38,995 nt of DNA, from contig JALGZR010000053.1 in assembly GCA_025774805.1 (NCBI GenBank), positions 1 to 38,995 on the forward strand, given 5' to 3'. The DNA comes from a bacterium. Its GTDB lineage: Bacteria; ARS69. A program made the position numbers and the translations under genes. Under the pieces are notes generated by a model. The model was given only the letters and a program-made list of their open reading frames with translations. It was not told the DNA's origin and made no database searches. This document shows, in pieces, positions 25,323 to 33,007 of the stretch (positions are counted from its first letter, which is position 1; the number at the start of each line of letters is the position of its first letter).

Positions 25323-25814
25323 TTACTTCTCGTCGTCGTCCAGTTCTCTGAGAGCCTTGAGGGTATCCAGCGTGCTCTGCCCGCTGGCGATTCGTCTGAT
25401 CTCGTTCAGTCGCTCTTCGTCAGCCCGGAACTTCTTGCGCATCCGCGTCTCGTACGCCTCCAAAAGGGTCTCGAGGAGCTTGTCGATCTCGTACGGCTTC
25501 GGGAGGTAGCCGAAAGCCCCGAGCTTGGCTGCCTCCACGGCGCTTTCCAGGGCGCCATGGCCGGTCAGGATGATCACCTCGAGAAACCTGTGCTCCTCCT
25601 TGAGGATCTTGAGAAGCTGCATACCGTTCATGCCCGGCATCTTGAGATCCACGAGAGCCAGATCGAACTTGAAGGTACGAGCCAGTTCCAGGGCTTCCTC
25701 GCCGCTTGAAGCCGTGCCTACCTCCAGGCCGCGAATTGCCAACCGCGCTGCGATCGCGTCGAGAAACGGAGCCTCGTCATCAACAATCAGCAGACAGATC
25801 TTCCTCTCTTCCAT
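25323..25814 (-). CDS. Single-domain response regulator with helical C-terminal tail
   Basis: A 163-residue protein from ATG 25814 (GAGGGAG lies 8 bases upstream; a GTG three codons earlier would overlap that site). Residues 1-122 are a receiver domain with all key positions: D12/D13 acidic pocket, D56 phosphoacceptor in LALVDLKMPG, T84 in ILTGHG and K106 in LPKPYE. The remaining ~40 residues are charged and predicted helical, with no DNA-binding or enzyme domain. It is the last gene of a four-gene minus-strand operon, 34 bases after the receiver-transporter fusion, and is probably phosphorylated by the kinase at 28497-30221. The output is likely protein-protein contact or phosphate transfer. 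Confidence 0.9.
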   Translation of the reverse strand: MEERKICLLIVDDEAPFLDAIAARLAIRGLEVGTASSGEEALELARTFKFDLALVDLKMPGMNGMQLLKILKEEHRFLEVIILTGHGALESAVEAAKLGAFGYLPKPYEIDKLLETLLEAYETRMRKKFRADEERLNEIRRIASGQSTLDTLKALRELDDDEK

Positions 25815-25848
25815 GTCGATCACTCCCTCGAGGTCGGGTCCTGTCGCT

Positions 25849-27912
25849 TCACTCGACGGCCGGGAACCCGATCCAGCTCCAGTATCCCAGAAACGCCCAT
25901 AACCAGAGTACTAGTAAGGAGAGCGCCACGGCCACCATTCCGTGCTTCATGAAGTCCCTCAGCGTCACCAATTGTTCCCCGGTCCGAGGGTCCTTGGCCA
26001 TGGCATAGGCGATCGCGTTGTTGGGAGTTCCGATGATCAGCATGTGCGCGAATGATGACGCGAACGCGGTGGCAAAGCCGACCGTCCAGGGATGGACCCC
26101 CGCGAGCTTTGCCATGGGGACAGTGATCGGCCCAATGGCGGCGACGGTGGCGCCGTCGCTCATGAAGTTGGTGGTCAGCCCGGTGAACAGGCTTGCCGCC
26201 ATGGCCAGGCCCATCCCTTCCAGCATCGAGTCCGGAAGCAGGGAGACGAAGCCATCCGCCAGATACAGCGCCGCTCCCGTCACGGCAACGCCCTTCCCGA
26301 TGGCGCTGGCGGCCGCATAGAGGAACACCACCTCCCACGGAATCCGCACGATGTCCCTCCAGGACATCACGCGCAAGAGATTGAGCGCGACCAGGCCCAG
26401 AATCACCGGACCTCCCATACCCAGGGAATTGCAGGAGGTGATCCACAGCAGAATGACGGTGACCAAAACGGCCGCCGTTATGTACTCGTTCTTCGTCATC
26501 GGACCGATCCGTTCGGAGGCGTTGCGCACCGTGCGGGACACATCGAGCTTCTTCACACGGATCTTTCTGCGGAACACGAAGTAAAAGTACGTCCCCATGA
26601 CCACAGCCATGACAGGGACGTAGGGGAGCCCGTACTTGACCCACTGCCCGAACGAAGGTGCAACGCCGTAGTCTGCGAGAATGCCGATCATGACTGCGTT
26701 TCGCCCGCCGGCCGCCGGCGAACCGGGACCACCGATGTTGGCCACGAAGCAGACGGACAGCACGAAGAGGACCATCAACGGGCGGTCCTGCTTCAATCCC
26801 GTCCCGCGCAAGGTGGTTACGTAGACCATTACGAACAGCGGCATGAGGAATGCGATGAGGGCGTGCTCCGATACGAAGGAGCAGGCCACGGCGAGTCCCG
26901 GCAGGAAGAGGAACATCAACAAACCGAGGTTGCGCGCGGATCCCAACAGTAGAATCCCGAGGCGTCGGTCCAGGCCGGTCTTGGTGATCGCTCTGCTCAT
27001 GGCCAGCACGCCGAAGATGAAAATCACCGCGTCTTTAGCAAAGGCCTGGGCGATGTCGTCCGGGCGCAGGATGTTGCACAGATACATGCACGCGGCGACG
27101 AACAGGGCCGTTACCCCTACCGGGATCGCCCCCGACGCCCAGAACAACGCCGCCACCATCAGGACCCCAAGCATCACCTTCGCCCGGCGGGCGACCTCGT
27201 CGGGCGTGAGGCCACGCTCCACGGGGGTGCCGTCCCCGGAAGAGCTGGCCTTCTTCAGCTTGTACTTTCTGCTGTAGTGGTCCGGAATGGTGTCCCCTCG
27301 GTTCATGTTCATATAGTCCGCGTATCCGAAAATGGCATCGGGCATCCCGATCGCGGCGGCGGAGGATACAGACTTCGGGGCCGACAGCAGGTCGAGCAAC
27401 CGTTTCGGGGCCGGGCCGAGCAACAGCGCTGCCATCAGAAGCGCCCCGATCAGGATGAAGAGAGGTCTTGAATTGTGGCTGCCGAGGAGCCACGACGCGA
27501 ACGTCGTCGACTTCCGAACAGGGATCTCGTACCGCACCCTCGCGTGGACCGCCTGAGCACGCGCCTCGTCCACGGTCTCGAGCAGGCGGGCCAGGTCCAC
27601 CGGCTTCTCCATGTACCGGAACACATCCAAGCGGCCCGCCTCGGCCGCCGACTCGAGGCTACCGAAAGCCGTCAGCATGATCACCTGGACCTCCGGGCGG
27701 AACTCCTTGACGATCTTGAGCGTCTCCTCACCGCTCAGGCCCGGCATCTTGCGATCCAGCAGCATCACGTCGATCTCGAGATCGATACGGATCATCTTCA
27801 CGGCGTCGTCGCCGTTGGCCGCCTCCACAGTCTCGTGTCCCCGCAGGTTGAGCCGCCCCGCGAGTGACGACCGGAACTCGTGCTCGTCGTCGACGAGAAG
27901 GATCTTCGGCAT
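25849..27912 (-). CDS. Receiver domain fused to an SLC13/DASS-type membrane transporter
   Basis: A 687-residue fusion. Residues 1-120 are a receiver domain with D8/D9, phosphoacceptor D53 (MLLDRKMPG), T81 and K103 (MEKPVD). After a linker, residues ~150-680 form about twelve membrane helices resembling divalent-anion/sodium symporters (ArsB/NhaD-like superfamily). Conserved landmarks include FIFGVLAMSRAITKTGLDRR, the first ion-site loop CSFVSEHALIAFLMP, a second TNFMSDGATVAAIGP, and IIGTPNNAIAYAMA. The two SNT motifs that bind sodium and carboxylate in DASS carriers are replaced by SEH (348-350) and SDG (585-587), so ion or substrate use is probably altered. Phosphorylation of the receiver could gate transport or make this a transceptor. 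The gene lies between a CBS protein (8-base gap) and a receiver protein. Confidence 0.88.
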   Translation of the reverse strand: MPKILLVDDEHEFRSSLAGRLNLRGHETVEAANGDDAVKMIRIDLEIDVMLLDRKMPGLSGEETLKIVKEFRPEVQVIMLTAFGSLESAAEAGRLDVFRYMEKPVDLARLLETVDEARAQAVHARVRYEIPVRKSTTFASWLLGSHNSRPLFILIGALLMAALLLGPAPKRLLDLLSAPKSVSSAAAIGMPDAIFGYADYMNMNRGDTIPDHYSRKYKLKKASSSGDGTPVERGLTPDEVARRAKVMLGVLMVAALFWASGAIPVGVTALFVAACMYLCNILRPDDIAQAFAKDAVIFIFGVLAMSRAITKTGLDRRLGILLLGSARNLGLLMFLFLPGLAVACSFVSEHALIAFLMPLFVMVYVTTLRGTGLKQDRPLMVLFVLSVCFVANIGGPGSPAAGGRNAVMIGILADYGVAPSFGQWVKYGLPYVPVMAVVMGTYFYFVFRRKIRVKKLDVSRTVRNASERIGPMTKNEYITAAVLVTVILLWITSCNSLGMGGPVILGLVALNLLRVMSWRDIVRIPWEVVFLYAAASAIGKGVAVTGAALYLADGFVSLLPDSMLEGMGLAMAASLFTGLTTNFMSDGATVAAIGPITVPMAKLAGVHPWTVGFATAFASSFAHMLIIGTPNNAIAYAMAKDPRTGEQLVTLRDFMKHGMVAVALSLLVLWLWAFLGYWSWIGFPAVE

Positions 27913-27920
27913 CGGTCCTC

Positions 27921-28487
27921 CTAGGTGCCGTCGACGTCGTCGCCGGATTCGAGGATGTGATCGGAGAGGTGGTCGAAGATGTCGCTCAGGCGGAGCACAC
28001 CCACGACTACGTCGTCGTACCGGACCAGCAGGGACAGCGTCTGATGTTGCACCAGGAGCCGTATGGCGGCGACGAGCGGAATGTTGTGCTCGATCGAGAT
28101 GGCCTCCTGGGACGCTATGTCTCCAACCCGGATCGAGAGCGCGCGCTCGCGGATGTCCGAGAGGTGCCCATGCAGGAGCGCCAGGTTCTCCATGGTCTGA
28201 CGTGCGAGTTCTTCGCTCACCCAGGCCCGTTGCAGCATCGGAATCCGGAATTCCTTCTCGTGCCAGGGCAGCAGCGCGTCGAGGATCGCGAAGTGGTCGA
28301 TCTTCCCCACGAAGTTCCCCCCGGCGTCCCGCACCAGAATGGCGCGGTTGGGCTGTCGGCCGGGCGGCAGCTTTCGCTGGGCTTCCTGCAGCGCCTGCAG
28401 GGCCTGCGCGAGGGTATCGTTCTCACTGACGCTGGCATACTCCGACAGCGGGACCATCAAACCAACAATGGTTGTTATGGGTGACAT
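27921..28487 (-). CDS. CBS-domain pair protein
   Basis: A 188-residue protein with two CBS motifs, residues ~8-75 (SVSENDTLAQALQALQ...NRAILVRDAGGNFVGKID) and ~118-180 (AISIEHNIPLVAAIRLLV...VVVGVLRLSDIFDHL), separated by a helical linker. CBS pairs bind adenine nucleotides or SAM and regulate partner proteins, often transporters. ATG 28487 lies 9 bases after the kinase stop, and GAGG from the kinase 3' end can serve as its ribosome site; the transporter fusion starts 8 bases after its own stop. The spacing implies translational coupling and a role in regulating the transporter by energy charge (inference). Confidence 0.88.
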   Translation of the reverse strand: MSPITTIVGLMVPLSEYASVSENDTLAQALQALQEAQRKLPPGRQPNRAILVRDAGGNFVGKIDHFAILDALLPWHEKEFRIPMLQRAWVSEELARQTMENLALLHGHLSDIRERALSIRVGDIASQEAISIEHNIPLVAAIRLLVQHQTLSLLVRYDDVVVGVLRLSDIFDHLSDHILESGDDVDGT

Positions 28488-28496
28488 CGGAGTCCT

Positions 28497-30221
28497 CTAC
28501 TTGTCTTCGGCGGACCCGGCCCAGCCTTCCTTGCCCATGAACTGCCTGGTCGGAAGGTCAAACCGAAAGCGGCTTCCGACTCCCGGCTCGCTGTCCACGA
28601 AAAATTCGCCGCCGAGATTCTTGATGATGCTGAGGCTCACGGACAGTCCCAGTCCGGTGCCTTTGCTCGATGGCTTGGTCGTGAAGAAAGGAGTGAAGAC
28701 GTGCTCCATCTGCTCCGACGTCATTCCACATCCGGTGTCCCTGACGGAGACCGAGACACGTCCATCCCGGAGCCGAGTCTCGAGTGTGAGCTGTCCGCCG
28801 CCTTCCATGGCGTCTACCGCGTTCCGAATGAGATTGACAAGAACCTGCAGGATCTGGGCCCGGTCAGTGTGTACGGAGGGGAGATCCTCGCCGTAGCGCT
28901 TCACAACCTCGATGTGGGCTAGCGAGAGCTCGCGGCCGAGCAGGCCGTCCGCGGCTTCGTCCACGATTTCGTTGACATCGTGAGGGAGTATCTTGACCCC
29001 CCGCTGCCGCACGAAGCTCAACAACTTCTGCGTAATGTCTCGGCAGCGGAAGACCGCGGAGTGGGCGGCGTCCAGACGGCGGTTCAACTCTTCAGTGGTG
29101 AGTCTCCCCCCGAACTGCGGGTCCTGGAGATCCTTCATCATGCCGATTTCTTCAGCGATGATCGCCAGGGGGTTGTTGATCTCGTGAGCGATGCCCGCGG
29201 CAAGCTCTCCCACCGAGGCGAGCTTGGCTGCGTGCACGAGTTGACCCGATAGCTCGGCCTCGGCGCGATCGGTCTCTATGCGGGTCGTGGCCAGGAATCG
29301 GGCGCGAATCCAAAGGACGACTCCTGCGAACAAGAGCGCCGCGACGGTGAGTGCCACCATCAAGCGGTAGCCTGGATCCGACAGCATGGCGAGCCCGCTG
29401 CCGCTGGGGCTCGTGACCGCTAGCGTCCACGGTGCCATGTCCAGCCGGGCGTAAGCATACTCGACTCCCGCCCCGGCGCCGGAGGCCTCCACCACCCCGA
29501 CCGCGGGCTCCCGGGGAGGCACGAACGCAGACTGTTGCGGATGCTGGCCGCCCGAGTCCGGGGCGATCTGCAGGTACCCCTCCACGTTCACGACCACGAT
29601 CCGCTCACGCTCGCCGCTATCCGAAGGAACGATCTCTCCATAGAGCTTCGCGGGATCCAACGCTGACCGGAGGACGTAGCTGACGCCCTCGACATCCCGG
29701 CGCACGGCAACGGTGAAGTGAGGTTCATCGCGGAAGCCGAGATAGATGTCGGTCACGATGTGCTGTTGGTCGCTGGACAGAAGCTGCTCAAACCAGGGCT
29801 CGTCGCCGTAATTGACGGACTGCGGGAACTGGTGCGGCCCCACGTACATCCGGAGATTGCCAAGCTCGTCGAGCTGCCCCAGGTCCACGAACGCATCGCT
29901 CGTCGTTTGCAGCTGCTCGAGGGCTCTCTGAAGACGGGCCTGATCCGGGTCCGCCAGGTGGCCGGGATCGTCAATGACGTTGAACAGGTCGATCCATCGC
30001 TCGCGCAGGAAGAGGTCCAGGGTCGACGCGCGGTTCTCGGCTACGGTCGTCAGGTGTGCCAGGTGGCTCTCGCGCATCAACCGGCGGTACTGGAAGTGGA
30101 AGAACAGTGAGAGGAGCAGGAGGGGAGCGAAATACAGCAGGAAGACGCGGCGGAGCTCGCGACGAAGAACGGCCTTGTAGGTGGTGCCTTGAGGCGACGG
30201 CTTCCCTTTCGTGCTGTCCAT
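28497..30221 (-). CDS. Membrane sensor histidine kinase with extracytoplasmic Cache-like domain
   Basis: A 574-residue kinase from ATG 30221, chosen because GAGG lies 6 bases upstream; ATG or TTG codons at 30227-30257 are alternatives. TM1 spans about residues 26-44 and TM2 about 286-305, enclosing a ~240-residue extracytoplasmic sensor region of dCache type (FYDEPWF-like segment near 138-145, YVLRSALDP). A HisKA dimerisation domain follows with H346 in AGIAHEINNPLAII, then a HATPase_c domain with NLIRNAVDAM (N box), DTGCGM (G1), FTPFFTTK (F box) and GTGLGLS (G2). It heads the operon with the CBS protein, the receiver-transporter fusion and a receiver protein, so it probably phosphorylates both receivers. 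Its ligand is unknown; Cache domains usually bind small organic acids or amino acids. Confidence 0.92.
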   Translation of the reverse strand: MDSTKGKPSPQGTTYKAVLRRELRRVFLLYFAPLLLLSLFFHFQYRRLMRESHLAHLTTVAENRASTLDLFLRERWIDLFNVIDDPGHLADPDQARLQRALEQLQTTSDAFVDLGQLDELGNLRMYVGPHQFPQSVNYGDEPWFEQLLSSDQQHIVTDIYLGFRDEPHFTVAVRRDVEGVSYVLRSALDPAKLYGEIVPSDSGERERIVVVNVEGYLQIAPDSGGQHPQQSAFVPPREPAVGVVEASGAGAGVEYAYARLDMAPWTLAVTSPSGSGLAMLSDPGYRLMVALTVAALLFAGVVLWIRARFLATTRIETDRAEAELSGQLVHAAKLASVGELAAGIAHEINNPLAIIAEEIGMMKDLQDPQFGGRLTTEELNRRLDAAHSAVFRCRDITQKLLSFVRQRGVKILPHDVNEIVDEAADGLLGRELSLAHIEVVKRYGEDLPSVHTDRAQILQVLVNLIRNAVDAMEGGGQLTLETRLRDGRVSVSVRDTGCGMTSEQMEHVFTPFFTTKPSSKGTGLGLSVSLSIIKNLGGEFFVDSEPGVGSRFRFDLPTRQFMGKEGWAGSAEDK

Positions 30222-30307
30222 CGTCATCCTCGTCCCCGCACCAGGAACACCCATCAACCATTGGCCGCGCTGGATGGTTGGCCGCGGGGCACAGAAGACA
30301 TCTAGAC

Positions 30308-30339
30308 CACAAATGACGGCTGCCGCAAGTAGATTTGTG
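30308..30339. promoter_or_regulatory. Inverted repeat upstream of the kinase operon
   Basis: CACAAAT (30308-30314) and ATTTGTG (30333-30339) form a 7-bp perfect inverted repeat with an 18-base spacer, ~90 bases before the kinase start. The gap 30222-30551 contains no gene that I can support. The spacing fits a regulator dimer contacting two successive turns, or chance; evidence is limited to symmetry and position. Confidence 0.3.
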
Positions 30340-30551
30340 ACTTCTCGTCGGCCCGTCGCGGTGGGAGGTGGGCAGGAGTCGTCCCAGAGGCGCTCGGGAA
30401 GTCACGGGCCCGGAAGTCCGAGGAGCCCGCGCCGCGGACGTCGGGGGTATACTCCCATCAGCTGGGAGGGGGGGCGACCTCGACGGCAGCAAGACACCCC
30501 TCGTCAAGTGGCGGCCGCCCCCGCGGGAAGCCCACGACCGGGGAGGAGCTC

Positions 30552-31385
30552 ATGCGAGTCCCGCTTTCGCTGATTATCCTGCTCAGCATTGTGACCGCCG
30601 TCAACTTCGCCGTGGCAGCCGTCATCCACGTGCCGGGGGATCAGCCAACGATCCAGGCGGGCCTCGATGCCGCCGCACCAGGCGACGAGGTAGTGGTCGC
30701 CTGCGGTACCTACTACGAGCGAGACATTCTGCTCTCCTCGGGAGTCATCCTGCGCAGCGAGACTGGCGAACCGGGGTGCGTCACCGTCGACGCGAAGAAC
30801 CTCGGCCGCGGCTTCAGCGCCATCTCGCTCGCCGAGACGGCAACCGTCGAGGGCCTCACGGTCACGGGGGGCCGCATCACCGACAATTCCGAGGGTGGGG
30901 GGGGCTGTACTGCCTCTCCAGCGATCTCTCGATCCGCTACTGCGTATTCACCGGCAACTACGCCGCCTATCGCGGCGGGGGCGTCCAGATCGCTTCCTCG
31001 ATGGGCGAGATCAGAGACTGCATTTTCACGGAGAACGAAGGCGACGATGGGGGCGGCGGCGGGCTCGATTGCGGCAACTCTGACATCCTTGTCGCAGACT
31101 GCGTCTTCACCGACAACGTCGGCATCGATGGGGCCCGTATCTTCGTGAACCACTGCTCGCCGACGATCGAGCGCTGCCTGATCGCCCGCAACGATGCGAT
31201 CTTCTGGGGCGGCGGCATCGCGATCCACCACGAGGCCTCGCCGTTCGTCCGGCGCTGCACGATCGTCGGAAACGACGCCTACGAAGGCGGCGGCGCCTGG
31301 GTGGTCGCCAGCTCGAATCCCGTCTTTGAGGACTGTATCGTGGCCTTCAACGTCGACGGAACGGGTGTCTGGGCGGGACACCACG
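30552..31385 (+). pseudogene. Secreted right-handed parallel beta-helix protein, frameshifted and truncated
   Basis: ATG 30552 follows GGGGAGGAG and encodes a signal peptide (hydrophobic core residues 6-22, VTAVNFAVA) and the typical opening IHVPGDQPTIQAGLDAAAPG. Parallel beta-helix repeats follow (patterns such as VEGLTVTGG, RYCVFTGNYA, DCIFTENEG, ERCLIARN). The frame breaks at an eight-G run (30897-30904); restoring one base continues the repeats in another frame to about 31385. There the reading frame is replaced by an 84-bp copy of the DUF819 gene, so the rest of the gene, including its usual C-terminal end, is missing. Such proteins bind or cleave extracellular polysaccharide; this copy is probably inactive unless the G run slips. 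Confidence 0.65.
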
Positions 31386-31394
31386 GCCCACCCG

Positions 31395-31478
31395 GCCGAG
31401 CGGCTCGAGGAGCTCGAGGCCGCCGCCCGGAAGCTGACGAGCGACAAGGGCGTCCCCGAGTGGCGCCACTTCCTCTAC
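31395..31478 (+). repeat. 84-bp copy of an internal DUF819 gene segment
   Basis: Positions 31395-31478 match 24067-24150 with a single mismatch (TTG to TGG, changing Leu to Trp). The copy keeps the coding frame AERLEELEAAARKLTSDKGV over this stretch and diverges at both ends. It interrupts the beta-helix gene. The source lies 7.3 kb away on the same strand. An orphan downstream reading frame ends at 31532. Confidence 0.85.
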
Positions 31479-31690
31479 CGGTTCCTCGGGCTAGAGAGGC
31501 GCGACGCTCAGAAGACCCTATCCAGCCTGTGACCACACGAACGATCATGGCTTGGAGAGCCCGCCTCGCTGGACTCACTGCTGAGAAGGAGTCCGCCAGG
31601 AAAGCCGTTAGCAGAGCGACCCGATCCAACGATCCGCCATTTTGGAGACGGATCCTGGGGATGGTTCCCGCCACCGCATGTCAGGTGAGC

Positions 31691-31746
31691 CGAGCGACGG
31701 TTTCATAAACCGTTTGTCGGGTGTTCGAGTCACCCCGGGGGCGCCA
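31691..31746 (+). other. 3' half of a tRNA-Met (CAU), probable attachment site
   Basis: The sequence folds as the 3' part of a tRNA: anticodon stem ACGGT (31697-31701)/ACCGT (31709-31713) around loop TTCATAA (anticodon CAT), a 5-base variable loop, T stem GGGTG/CACCC around TTCGAGT, then a 7-base acceptor strand, discriminator G and encoded CCA. No matching acceptor 5' strand or D-stem 5' arm lies upstream, so it is not a complete gene. A lone tRNA 3' end beside recombinase sequence is what integration of a mobile element leaves behind. Confidence 0.7.
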
Positions 31747-31925
31747 CTCTCCCTTTCCGGCCGCGATCTCGGCGCAAGCCAAAAGGATGGGGACGTTACG
31801 GCGGCTCGATAATAATGCCCGTCGAAGGCGAGTCCCGCGGGAAAGATGGCCTGCTGGAGACGCACCTTCTTCGCGATGGGGAGCGACGCCCACAGCGCGC
31901 CGGGATCGCCCAGAATCTTCTCGGC
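31737..31925 (-). pseudogene. C-terminal fragment of a site-specific (probably serine) recombinase
   Basis: The minus strand reads AEKILGDPGALWASL, KKVRLQQAIFPAGLAFDG and YYRAAVTSPSFWLA. The block LQQ-x-x-FP-x-G-L-x-FDG is the signature tail of large serine recombinases. Only ~50-60 residues remain; the catalytic domain and start are absent, and the reading continues into the tRNA 3' half without its own stop. It marks a decayed integrative element whose attachment end is next to it. Confidence 0.5.
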
Positions 31926-32102
31926 GCCGCCGCCCCGTCCAGTCGGTGGGGGAAAGGGGAGTCGTGCTGGGATCCCCCCGATTCCGATCCGCTCGTCAAC
32001 GCAATTCCTACTGGATCGGGATACGGGGTCAAAATCACACGTTCCCCTGCCGTGGTACTTGCGGTACAATTCCGACCGTGGACGGCGGAGTCAGGAGCCG
32101 AA

Positions 32103-32339
32103 ATGAGGTTCCACGTCAGCGATCGAGCCAGGCAGGATGCTACGGAGTGCACGAGAGGATTCGCGTGTCTGTCAGGCAGTAGGAACGATCTCTGCAAGGT
32201 GACATGCTGCGTCGATTACGACACACTCTTCATCATATGCGCAGATGGAAAGAGTTGTCCTTACAGATGCAGAGTTCGGGGCAGAGTTTGCTGCAGTTGC
32301 CCCGTTCGCAAGGAGATATTCCACGGGTACAAGATGTGA
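32103..32339 (+). CDS. Small cysteine-rich protein, 78 residues, 11 cysteines
   Basis: ATG 32103 has AGGAG 5 bases before it, and TACAAT at 32065-32070 is a candidate -10 element. The protein has cysteines at 16, 22, 31, 35, 36, 46, 52, 56, 63, 64 and 66 and ends SCPVRKEIFHGYKM. There is no signal peptide or membrane helix, so it should be cytoplasmic, where this many cysteines points to metal, zinc or Fe-S binding or redox buffering. I do not recognise a named family. Its neighbours are a mobile-element scar and, 257 bases away on the opposite strand, the redox signalling operon, which suggests a link but does not prove one. Confidence 0.7.
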   Translation: MRFHVSDRARQDATECTRGFACLSGSRNDLCKVTCCVDYDTLFIICADGKSCPYRCRVRGRVCCSCPVRKEIFHGYKM

Positions 32340-32596
32340 GTGAGGTCGCTGCGGAGGCCTGTGGTTGAGCATGACCTGTCCAGAACATGTTGTGCCACTC
32401 CCAAAGTCAGACCAGCGGCGAGCTGGAGCGGTGGACCCTCCGCCCCGCCCCTGGGCAGTGGTGAACAAGCAGATCCGGCAATGACATGAATGGGCTGCCG
32501 GTAGAGCCTTCTCCCTCCGCCCTGGTTAGGACTGGTACGCAGGGACTACCTGTTGGACGTCAGTATCGTGGGAATGGCACGATGACCCTGGGCAGG
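32340..32596. other. Intergenic region without recognised features
   Basis: This gap lies between the ends of the convergent cysteine-rich gene and operon B. I see no long hairpin with a T run and no conserved reading frame in it. Confidence 0.4.
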
Positions 32597-33004
32597 TCAG
32601 TCGCTCGGCGCGGACCCGGCAAACAGGACCTTCAGCACGGAGAGCAACGTCTTTTGGTCTACCGGTTTGCCCAGCACGCCGTCGGGGCCCCGCACGCCGT
32701 GATGGGAACCCAGATAGGATTGGCAGTCGTCCTCGAGGATCTTGTCGTTCCCGGTGATCACCACCAGTGGGATGTCGCTCCACCGTGGGTCGCTGCGGAG
32801 GCCGACCAGCAGGTCGAGACCGGAGCGTCCCGGCATCAGCACATCGAGCAGCACGGCATCGGGGCGTGACCGGGCGACGGCCTCACGAGCGCTGGCCGAG
32901 TCGTTCGCCGCGGCCACCTCATAGCCGTTGTCCTCCAGGAACGACGACAGGTACGTCACGACGTCCGGGTCGTCGTCCACAACAAGGACCTTCTTGCCCT
33001 TCAT
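32597..33004 (-). CDS. Single-domain response regulator
   Basis: A 135-residue CheY-like receiver protein with D10/D11/D12, D54 (VLLDVLMPG), T84 (VITGND) and K113 (LGKPVD). ATG 33004 lies 3 bases after the stop of the PAS kinase, so the two are translationally coupled and almost certainly partners. There is no output domain; a short ~15-residue tail follows. It is the last gene of operon B. Confidence 0.93.
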   Translation of the reverse strand: MKGKKVLVVDDDPDVVTYLSSFLEDNGYEVAAANDSASAREAVARSRPDAVLLDVLMPGRSGLDLLVGLRSDPRWSDIPLVVITGNDKILEDDCQSYLGSHHGVRGPDGVLGKPVDQKTLLSVLKVLFAGSAPSD

Positions 33005-33007
33005 CCA

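Noticed and set aside
31681-31746. A complete tRNA-Met gene
   Set aside because: The 3' half folds well, but no acceptor or D-stem 5' strand matches upstream.
31721-31893. Short peptides encoded across the tRNA 3' half on the minus strand
   Set aside because: They are translation artefacts of tRNA sequence; such spurious peptides are common at tRNA genes.
32040-32075. A sigma-54 promoter before the cysteine-rich gene
   Set aside because: A TGG...TTGC pair is present, but the GG-to-GC spacing is only 5 bases instead of 10.
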